This document shows, piece by piece, positions 1 through 3,935 of a stretch of DNA of 11,933 bases. The translations under genes and the position numbers were made by a program. A model generated the notes under the pieces. It saw only the letters and a program-made list of their open reading frames with translations. It was not told where the DNA came from and did no database searches. The DNA comes from Sporomusaceae bacterium. Lineage in GTDB: Bacteria; Bacillota_C; Negativicutes; Sporomusales_B; UBA7701. Each line of letters opens with the position of its first letter. The stretch's first letter is position 1. The stretch spans positions 23,647-35,579 of the forward strand of contig JALHDI010000086.1 of the NCBI GenBank assembly GCA_022839045.1, read 5' to 3'.

Positions 1-24
1 GCAGTCCTTGCACCACTCGAACAT
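1..24 (-). CDS. Start of an early gene, truncated by window edge
   Basis: Only eight codons are inside the window: an ATG at 24-22 reads MFEWCKDC. A GAGGTGG ribosome binding site lies just upstream and the start follows the stop of the 64-aa gene closely, so this is probably the next gene of the leftward early operon. The Cys-x-x-Cys pair hints at a zinc-binding protein, but too little is visible to name it. Confidence 0.45.
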
Positions 25-59
25 ATAAGCCACCTCATCACCTCGCTTTCCTCGGTTTC

Positions 60-254
60 TCACGGCATTGTCCCCCGGCAGTACCAGCCCCACAGGTAGG
101 CCCCGAGGTAGCTGGCGAACAGGACCGCGATCAGCGCCTTGGGGTTGCCGAGTATCCAGCGGCCGACGGCGATCATCCTGCCGATCAGCCACCGGGTGAC
201 GCGAGCTTCCCAGGTTTCGCGGAACTGAGGGTCAATTTGCAGCCGCGGGGGCAT
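60..254 (-). CDS. Small early-operon protein with one membrane segment (64 aa)
   Basis: I do not recognise a family. The start is placed at the ATG at 254 because GGAGGTG (267-261) sits six bases upstream; the in-frame ATG at 269 overlaps that ribosome binding site and is unlikely to be used. The product has a basic amphipathic N-terminal half rich in Arg and Trp, then a hydrophobic stretch at about residues 40-58 (ALIAVLFASYLGAYLWGWYC) and a short polar tail. It is likely a single-pass inner-membrane protein. It lies downstream of the acidic 46-aa gene and just ahead of the gene that leaves the window, in the leftward early operon. A role in superinfection exclusion or host takeover would suit its place but is a guess. 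Confidence 0.6.
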   Translation of the reverse strand: MPPRLQIDPQFRETWEARVTRWLIGRMIAVGRWILGNPKALIAVLFASYLGAYLWGWYCRGTMP

Positions 255-350
255 AATAATCACCTCCATTTTCTGTAATTAGTTGGCTGACGCTGAATAT
301 ACATAGACTGGAGTGGTCTGTGCTGAAACCGACGTTACGCCGAAATATTC

Positions 351-368
351 GGGGCTTTGGTAAGCCCC
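351..368. other. Perfect stem-loop after the 46-aa gene
   Basis: GGGGCTT (351-357), a four-base loop TGGT and AAGCCCC (362-368) form a perfect 7-bp hairpin 11 bases past the stop of the 46-aa gene. No T-run follows on either strand, so it is not a textbook terminator. It may be a processing or pausing site. Confidence 0.4.
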
Positions 369-378
369 GCCGATCCGG

Positions 379-519
379 TCAGCCGGCTTTTTCTTCGTCG
401 CCGGCGATATATATACCGAAGTTTTTCCTTAACGCAGCGTCAAGGCGGTCGTAAATATCCGGCATGTCCTCGCCTTCATGGATGGTGCCGTCCTCCTCAA
501 TCCACCCTGCGTACGGCAT
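379..519 (-). CDS. Small acidic early protein (46 aa)
   Basis: ATG at 519 follows a strong GGAGGTGG ribosome binding site and runs 46 codons to TGA at 381-379. The product, beginning MPYAGWIEEDGTIHEGEDMP and ending EEKAG, is strongly acidic and has no membrane segment or recognised family. It starts 21 bases past the stop of the upstream HTH gene in the leftward early operon. Its size, charge and position are typical of accessory early phage proteins, but no function can be read from it. The +1 frame stays open past its stop and ends at 279 with protein-like composition, so a frameshifted longer form is possible. Confidence 0.6.
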   Translation of the reverse strand: MPYAGWIEEDGTIHEGEDMPDIYDRLDAALRKNFGIYIAGDEEKAG

Positions 520-540
520 CACAACCACCTCCGGTAAAGC

Positions 541-729
541 CTATTCGAGTTCGGCGGAATCAATGTCTAGCGCATGAGCGATTATCTTCGCTTGGTCGGG
601 ACGGATCGGCTTGGTACCGGCCGCCATCTCCTGTAGCGCCGTTTTGCTGATGCCGGTCAACTTAGCTAGTAACCGGTATGTGATCTCTGGATTGTTGGCG
701 AGAATTTCCGCCAGTTTTGTTACTGCCAT
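541..729 (-). CDS. Second Cro-like HTH protein (62 aa)
   Basis: A small XRE/Cro-type DNA-binding protein. Residues about 15-55 form the helix-turn-helix: YRLLAKLTGISKTALQEMAAG, then KPIRPDQAKIIAHALDI, the usual five-helix pattern. The start is the ATG at 729, preceded by GGGGGA five bases away; a longer in-frame form to 798 has no ribosome binding site and runs through the preceding gene. The first codons overlap the 3' end of the upstream HTH gene by 68 bases, so translation may be coupled. It probably acts on the early promoters together with the upstream HTH protein, as Cro or a CII-like activator; which one cannot be told from sequence. Confidence 0.75.
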   Translation of the reverse strand: MAVTKLAEILANNPEITYRLLAKLTGISKTALQEMAAGTKPIRPDQAKIIAHALDIDSAELE

Positions 730-946
730 TGCTATCCCCCGTTTCGACGAGTAATTCAGAGACGGTGATGCCGAATACAGAAGCGAGTTTTTGGGCATTT
801 TTCAGAGATGGAGTACGTCTGCCGGTCTCCCATTGACTGATATGCGCCTGCTTCACTTGCTTTGACGGGTCCAGCATGGTGAGTTGGTCGGCAAGTTCCT
901 TTTGGTTCCATCCCTTTTTAGTCCGCAGGTCCGCGATGATTTTCAA
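662..946 (-). CDS. Cro-like XRE-family transcriptional regulator (94 aa)
   Basis: Helix-turn-helix regulator of the XRE/Cro-CI family, residues about 3-67: LRTKKGWNQKELADQL, an atypical insert (TMLDPSKQVK), then AHISQWETGRRTPSLKNAQKLASVFGITVSELL. The start chosen is TTG at 946, with GGAGGAGGTG five bases upstream. A longer in-frame form from the ATG at about 1027 also has a GAGGAG site, but it would run through the operator palindrome at 962-978 and adds an unconvincing leader. The last 20 or so residues (rich in Ser, Asn, Gln) overlap the next gene and look like frame read-through. Position and orientation, divergent from the repressor, fit a Cro-type lytic regulator. The operator over its ribosome binding region points to repression by CI or by itself. 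Confidence 0.8.
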   Translation of the reverse strand: MKIIADLRTKKGWNQKELADQLTMLDPSKQVKQAHISQWETGRRTPSLKNAQKLASVFGITVSELLVETGDSNGSNKTGGNSRQQSRDHIPVTS

Positions 947-961
947 AGTCTCACCTCCTCC

Positions 962-978
962 TATACCAATTTGGTATA
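962..978. promoter_or_regulatory. Perfect operator palindrome upstream of the Cro-like gene
   Basis: TATACCAATTTGGTATA is a perfect 17-bp dyad with a single central base. It lies immediately before the GGAGGAGGTG ribosome binding site of the gene starting at 946 and shares its sequence with four imperfect copies around the immunity promoter. It is probably a binding site of the phage repressor or of the Cro-like protein. Confidence 0.75.
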
Positions 979-1080
979 AAACAGGGTAAAAAAATAAGCA
1001 GCTCTTGCGGTTAATCGCCACACTCATTCCTGCTCCTCTTTTAAAAGAACAATTTATGTCAAGGGGAGCCAAGCTTTACT

Positions 1081-1171
1081 CCCTCGTGGCGGGTATCCCG
1101 CGACCTCGCCGGCGCGCACCGGGTCATCGGTTTCGGCCTGGTCCCAACAGGCCATCGTCAGGCGGGGGGTA
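1081..1171. other. Non-coding early-operon spacer with hairpins
   Basis: The 225-base gap between the zinc-binding gene and the Cro-like gene holds no convincing gene. It has two perfect short stem-loops: GCGGG-TAT-CCCGC at 1089-1101, and GGCCTG (1135-1140) pairing with CAGGCC (1148-1153) around a seven-base loop. No T-run follows. They could attenuate or protect the early transcript, but this is only structural observation. Confidence 0.3.
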
Positions 1172-1339
1172 TTAGGCGTCCAATGGTTCGGTTACGCCGT
1201 CAATGTAATCTTCTTCTGGTTCACGCTGATCGTTTTCGATTTCCCATTCGCAATCGGTGCAACACTCAAGGATTTCGTATCCGCCGACAAATTTAGTTTT
1301 ACTGTTACCCTCTCTGCCGCAATAAGTGCATTTTGCCAT
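1172..1339 (-). CDS. Small C4 zinc-ribbon-like early protein (55 aa)
   Basis: ATG at 1339, preceded by GGAG five bases away, runs to TAA at 1174-1172. The protein has Cys4-x-x-Cys7 and Cys27-x-x-Cys30 (with an extra Cys26) separated by 19 residues, the arrangement of a small zinc ribbon, followed by a strongly acidic C-terminal half (EWEIENDQREPEEDYIDG). It is the first gene after the leftward early promoter at 1388-1417 and should be expressed at once on induction. Zinc-ribbon proteins of this size often bind nucleic acid or protein partners; the acidic tail argues for a protein partner. No specific family is recognised. Confidence 0.7.
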   Translation of the reverse strand: MAKCTYCGREGNSKTKFVGGYEILECCTDCEWEIENDQREPEEDYIDGVTEPLDA

Positions 1340-1387
1340 TGCTCTCCATCCTTTCTGCCGGGGTTATGACCGGGTTCCCGTGACTCA

Positions 1388-1417
1388 AATATACCAAATT
1401 GTTATATAGCTTGTCAA
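1388..1417 (-). promoter_or_regulatory. Leftward early (PR-like) promoter
   Basis: On the minus strand a consensus -35 TTGACA (1417-1412) is separated by 18 bases from -10 TATATT (1393-1388). It would start transcription near 1381, about 40 bases before the zinc-ribbon gene. One operator copy covers the spacer and -10 (1390-1406) and another touches the -35 (1416-1432), so repressor binding would block RNA polymerase. Confidence 0.75.
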
Positions 1418-1505
1418 TACCATTTTGTTATTTTTATCGAAAAAATATACCGATTTGTTAGGAGGTAAAATCTACAAGTTTATTGTAATATAACGAAGTG
1501 GTATA
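1390..1505. promoter_or_regulatory. Array of four operator repeats of the immunity region
   Basis: Four 17-bp sites match the dyad TATACCAATTTGGTATA found at 962-978: 1390-1406 (TATACCAAATTGTTATA), 1416-1432 (AATACCATTTTGTTATT), 1446-1462 (TATACCGATTTGTTAGG) and 1489-1505 (TATAACGAAGTGGTATA). Centres are 26, 30 and 43 bases apart. The first two overlap the leftward early promoter and the last abuts the repressor ribosome binding site, so the array can serve both early shut-off and repressor autoregulation. The constant left half is (T/A)ATACC; the right halves are less conserved, as is usual for graded-affinity phage operators. Sites were found by eye. Confidence 0.7.
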
Positions 1506-1525
1506 CTCATGAAGAGGTGTACATA

Positions 1526-1837
1526 ATGTCATTCGAAATAAAGATAGGCGACCGCATCCGGGCCTATCGGATAAAGCAAAAGATGACCGTAAAAGAGTTG
1601 GCAGAGAAGATCGGTGAACATCAGCCGTCTATTACCAGATTCGAGAACGACCAGCGCCAACCCGACCTAGATAAATTGGTAAAAATCTGTAGAGCACTAG
1701 AGATTACGCCAAACGACCTTCTGCGGGAATATTTGCCTGATGGAAGGTCAGAAGTTATTGCATCCGGTGATGTAACAAAGGAACAACTAGACGCCGCCAT
1801 AGTTTTTTTGGAAAAAATGAAAACGCAGGCTAATTAG
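1526..1837 (+). CDS. CI-like phage repressor, HTH only (103 aa)
   Basis: XRE/Cro-CI family repressor. Residues about 6-65 hold the DNA-binding domain: IGDRIRAYRIKQKMTVKELAEKIG, recognition helix around HQPSITRFENDQRQP, then LDKLVKICRALEITPNDLL. The remaining 35 or so residues form a short helical tail (TKEQLDAAIVFLEKMK) suited to dimerisation. There is no S24 peptidase domain and no Ala-Gly cleavage site, so RecA-stimulated self-cleavage is not expected. The start is the ATG at 1526 with AGAGGTG six bases upstream; an in-frame GTG at 1517 lies inside that site. It is divergent from the early operon with operator repeats between, the standard switch layout. The final codons (QAN and stop) sit inside a perfect palindrome shared with the convergent 60-aa gene. 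Confidence 0.85.
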   Translation: MSFEIKIGDRIRAYRIKQKMTVKELAEKIGEHQPSITRFENDQRQPDLDKLVKICRALEITPNDLLREYLPDGRSEVIASGDVTKEQLDAAIVFLEKMKTQAN

Positions 1838-1845
1838 CCTGCGTT
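1822..1845. terminator. Bidirectional terminator between repressor and 60-aa gene
   Basis: A perfect 24-bp inverted repeat (each arm AACGCAGGCTAA or its complement) forms a stem around a TAATTA loop. Both convergent genes end inside it. Reading leftward it is followed by GTTTTCATTTTTTCC, a good T-rich tail; reading rightward the tail is weaker (GTTAACTCTTTG). Confidence 0.7.
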
Positions 1846-2012
1846 AACTCTTTGAAATGCCTTTCGAAACTTGGGCTGACGAGATAGATTCCGTTCACTC
1901 TCAGCCAGTCTCCCGGGCACTGTGGCCATATCATGTATTTTAAATTATCATTATGCGGTTCATCCCCTTCCTTGTCATTCACCCTTTCCGCCGCAACAGA
2001 TAAAACCTGCAT
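1830..2012 (-). CDS. SOS-box-controlled small protein, candidate antirepressor (60 aa)
   Basis: ATG at 2012 has GGAGGCG five bases upstream and runs 60 codons to TAG at 1832-1830. I recognise no family. The protein is soluble, with a polar N-terminal third (AERVNDKEGDEPHNDN), then a Trp/Pro-containing middle (MIWPQCPGDWLRVNGIYLVS) and a basic helical end. A LexA-type box lies directly before its ribosome binding site at 2031-2044. It is convergent with the repressor and tail-to-tail within the same hairpin. The repressor has no self-cleavage domain, so an SOS-induced small protein here is the obvious candidate for the inducer, comparable in logic to Tum of coliphage 186 or the Gifsy antirepressors. 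That role is inference; an unrelated SOS accessory gene is possible. Confidence 0.65.
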   Translation of the reverse strand: MQVLSVAAERVNDKEGDEPHNDNLKYMIWPQCPGDWLRVNGIYLVSPSFERHFKELTQAN

Positions 2013-2030
2013 GAATTCGCCTCCAGTCTT

Positions 2031-2044
2031 AGAACGTTTGTTCG
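2031..2044 (-). promoter_or_regulatory. LexA (SOS) box upstream of the 60-aa gene
   Basis: On the minus strand CGAACAAACGTTCT matches 13 of 14 positions of the Gram-positive LexA consensus CGAACRNRYGTTYG, differing only in the last base. It lies 7 bases upstream of the GGAGGCG ribosome binding site. A plausible promoter just upstream is TTGTCC (2076-2071), 16 bases, AATTAT (2054-2049), which would place the box over the transcription start. Confidence 0.7.
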
Positions 2045-2114
2045 CTCAATAATTGTGCTTATATTTTCCAGGACAATCCGTTTTTTTCCTTCCGACTTTC
2101 GACTTAAATTTTCG

Positions 2115-2120
2115 TATAAT
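2115..2120 (+). promoter_or_regulatory. -10 element of the recombinase gene
   Basis: TATAAT, a perfect consensus -10, lies 28 bases before the recombinase start codon. No good -35 is seen at 17 bases (CCGACT at 2092-2097), so the promoter may be weak or need an activator. No clear sporulation-sigma -35/-10 pair was recognised. Confidence 0.4.
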
Positions 2121-2147
2121 TACAACACCATTCGACATGGAGGAAAC

Positions 2148-3575
2148 ATGTACGTCATCTACGCTAGGGTGTCAACAGAAGAGCAAGCCCGCTCTGGGTA
2201 TGGCCTCCAGACGCAAATAGATGCCTGTCGAAAAAGATATCACGACATGGGAATTATTGACGACAACATCACCGTTATCGTCGACGACGGCTATTCGGGT
2301 GAATTTATCGAGCGCCCAGGCCTAGACGGATTCTGGCCGCAACTCGAAGCAAGCGAAGTAAAGGGAATCATGATGTATGACCCCGACCGCATGAGCCGCA
2401 ATCTGACCGTGCAGCTCATGATCGCTGACCGCATCGAGAAGGCCGACGTTCCAATGTACTTCGTCACGGGCGATTACGATATGTCGCCTGAAGGCAAGCT
2501 GTTTTTTCACATGAAGGGCGCGATCAGCGACTACGAGAAGGCGAAGATCCGTGAGCGGACCATGAGCGGCAAGCGGACGAAGGCCCAGTCCGGCAAAATC
2601 ACGTTCAACGACCGGCCCTTCGGCTACGAATACGACCCGGACAAGTGCAATTATATCATCAACGAGGAAGAGGCTGCCACCGTCCGGCTTATCTTCGACC
2701 TCTACGCCGCCGGCAACATCGGCGTCCGCAACCTGGCTTTCGAGCTCAAAGCCAGGGGAATAACGAACCGGAACAAGAAGCCTTTCAACCCCACGGTTCT
2801 CCACCGGATGCTGAAGAATGAGATGTACGCTGGCATCAAGCAGGCTTTCCGCAAGCAATATACCAAGGTGTCGCAGAAGAAAATCAAGGCGAAAGCGCGG
2901 CCGCGGGAGGAATGGGTAGGCGTGCCGGTGCCCGCTATCGTCACACGGGAATTATGGGAGCGCGTGCAGTGGGTCGCCAATAAGAACATCAATTTTTCGA
3001 AACGAAATGCCCATTACGATTATCTGGTCCGGAACATAATTTACTGCTACCATTGCGAGTACGCGATGACCGGCGTCAAGAAGATGAGCCGGGGCGTAGA
3101 GTATCACTACTACATCTGCCCGTCGAGGTCGGAAAAGCGCCCCTGCATCAGCCGCCACATCCGGGCGGAGAAGATGGACGCCGAGGTGTGGGAATACATC
3201 ACGATGCTGGCCAGGAAGAAGCAGCTGAACAAGCTGCTGGCCGCCAGCGTGACCGACCAGCCTGACGATTCGGTCGCCAAGTATCTCGACGAGCTGCGGG
3301 CGACTCAAAAAGAAATCCTGCGGATGATAAGGCAGAAGACGATCAGCATGGCGGTCGCCGAGGACCAGCTGAAGGAGCTGGCCAGGGACATAAAGGCGGC
3401 GGAAGAGAAGCTGAGGGCCCAGGCAAAAACGAATCCCCCGCCGAACGTGTCGGCGAAGGATATACTAACTGCGGACAGTTTTGAGAAGCGACGCGGCTTG
3501 CTGCTCGACATGGGCGTGAAGATCCTTGCCTACAGGGAAAAGACCGGCGAAATCAGATTCTATCTAAGGCGGTAG
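2148..3575 (+). CDS. Large serine recombinase, SpoIVCA-like (475 aa)
   Basis: Site-specific DNA integrase/excisionase of the large serine family. Residues 1-145 form the resolvase catalytic domain: YARVST with nucleophile Ser9 and Arg7, then YDPDRMSRN (77-85) with active-site arginines, and SPEGKLFFHMKGAISDYEKAKIRERT split over 113-138. These stretches closely resemble what I recall of B. subtilis SpoIVCA, the enzyme that excises skin from sigK. The recombinase domain follows (about 157-280), then a zinc ribbon (Cys300, Cys303, Cys324, Cys333) and a coiled coil (about 375-425) that should control integration versus excision. The start is the ATG at 2148 with GGAGG four bases upstream; the longer frame to 2055 has no such site. 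Length is typical. It converges on the sigK fragment, whose stop is 18 bases away. No separate directionality factor is recognised nearby. Confidence 0.95.
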   Translation: MYVIYARVSTEEQARSGYGLQTQIDACRKRYHDMGIIDDNITVIVDDGYSGEFIERPGLDGFWPQLEASEVKGIMMYDPDRMSRNLTVQLMIADRIEKADVPMYFVTGDYDMSPEGKLFFHMKGAISDYEKAKIRERTMSGKRTKAQSGKITFNDRPFGYEYDPDKCNYIINEEEAATVRLIFDLYAAGNIGVRNLAFELKARGITNRNKKPFNPTVLHRMLKNEMYAGIKQAFRKQYTKVSQKKIKAKARPREEWVGVPVPAIVTRELWERVQWVANKNINFSKRNAHYDYLVRNIIYCYHCEYAMTGVKKMSRGVEYHYYICPSRSEKRPCISRHIRAEKMDAEVWEYITMLARKKQLNKLLAASVTDQPDDSVAKYLDELRATQKEILRMIRQKTISMAVAEDQLKELARDIKAAEEKLRAQAKTNPPPNVSAKDILTADSFEKRRGLLLDMGVKILAYREKTGEIRFYLRR

Positions 3576-3599
3576 GCGTTTGTTATTTGCGTCTACCGC
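3569..3599. other. Stem-loop containing the stop codons of recombinase and sigK fragment
   Basis: GCGGTAGGCG (3569-3578) pairs with CGTCTACCGC (3590-3599), ten pairs including one G-T, around an 11-base loop. Both TAG stops lie in the arms. There is no clear T-run on either strand, so it may be a weak bidirectional terminator or the scar of the event that joined sigK sequence to the recombinase end. Confidence 0.5.
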
Positions 3600-3832
3600 T
3601 TCTCGATCCGCGATACATAAGAGCGGGAGATGCCGAGCATCTTGGCGATGTCGCGCTGCGTCTTCTTGCCGCCGTCCGGCATGCCGAACCGCATCTCCAG
3701 CACCCACTTCTCCCGGTTGCTCAGCCTGCTTATCTGCTTGTTGAGCCGCTCCTGCTCGCACTGGATCTCCACCGCCTCGGCCACCACGTCGGGAGCGGTG
3801 CCGAGGACGTCGATCAAGGTGATCTCATTACC
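3593..3832 (-). pseudogene. sigK: 3' segment of sigK (sporulation sigma-K), split at the skin site
   Basis: The reading frame gives GNEITLIDVLGT, then a helical linker, then region 4: REKWVLEMRFGM followed by KKTQRDIAKMLGISRSYVSR and IEKR. SRSYVSRIEKR and EGNEI(S/T)LIDVL are SigK hallmarks; SigE has SYISRLEKR and SigG differs further. SigK directs mother-cell gene expression late in sporulation. There is no real start: the TTG at 3817 lacks a ribosome binding site, and an in-frame TAA lies at 3844-3842 only four codons before GNE. The sequence before GNE (TIS) does not match SigK. So this is the 3' part of a split gene, cut where skin interrupts B. subtilis sigK. It ends at TAG right after IEKR, without the usual A-L-x-K tail of 15-25 residues, so it is also short at the C-terminus. 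Joined to a 5' half it would restore the -35-recognition region almost completely. Confidence 0.85.
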
Positions 3833-3846
3833 ACTAATAGTTTACC
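3818..3846. other. Recombination site: sigK/phage junction (att)
   Basis: sigK similarity stops at the GGT codon (3832-3830). The minus strand reads GGTAATGAG here, and AATGA (3829-3825) is, as I recall, the same 5-bp core used by the B. subtilis skin element. An imperfect dyad with half sites GGTGATCT (3818-3825) and AGTTTACC (3839-3846), 6 of 8 positions paired, is centred on 3832, the edge of sigK similarity. This suits a serine-recombinase site. Whether it is attP or a hybrid attL/attR cannot be told from this window. Confidence 0.65.
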
Positions 3847-3874
3847 TGTGAATTGCTTTTTAAGCTTTATACTT

Positions 3875-3903
3875 ATTATATTGAAAGGTTATCTGAAATG
3901 CAA
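3875..3903 (-). promoter_or_regulatory. Possible promoter reading into the sigK fragment
   Basis: On the minus strand TTGCAT (3903-3898), a 17-base spacer and a consensus TATAAT (3880-3875) lie between the late terminator and the att site. They would drive transcription across the sigK fragment and antisense to the recombinase. The -35 is poor and the region is AT-rich, so chance is possible. Confidence 0.25.
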
Positions 3904-3930
3904 AAAGCCCCCGGCCGCAACCGGAAGCTT
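3902..3930 (-). terminator. Rho-independent terminator of the late operon
   Basis: Reading leftward, AAGCTTCCGG (3930-3921) pairs with CCGGGGGCTT (3914-3905) through ten pairs with two G-T, loop TTGCGG, followed by TTTTT. It begins five bases past the stop of the last late gene, so it closes the tail-lysis transcript before the att site. Confidence 0.85.
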
Positions 3931-3935
3931 AGTCG

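Noticed and set aside
357..650. Plus-strand ORF of 97 aa over the 46-aa and HTH genes
   Set aside because: Arg/Pro-rich shadow of two minus-strand genes that have good ribosome binding sites.
1034..1062. Consensus -35 TTGACA (1062-1057, minus strand) as a promoter for the Cro-like gene
   Set aside because: No acceptable -10 lies 16-18 bases downstream (AGAGGA there); TTTTAAAA is too close.
1054..1155. 33-aa minus-strand ORF (MACWDQAETDDP...) in the early-operon gap
   Set aside because: Its codons look acceptable, but no Shine-Dalgarno precedes the ATG and nothing is recognised; kept as non-coding.
2322..3308. Minus-strand open frames inside the recombinase gene
   Set aside because: They are antisense to the conserved recombinase domains, with no ribosome binding sites and biased composition.
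3593..3817. Sigma fragment as a free-standing phage gene starting at TTG 3817
   Set aside because: There is no ribosome binding site, and SigK-specific sequence extends five codons further upstream (GNEIT) to the junction, so it is a split-gene segment.
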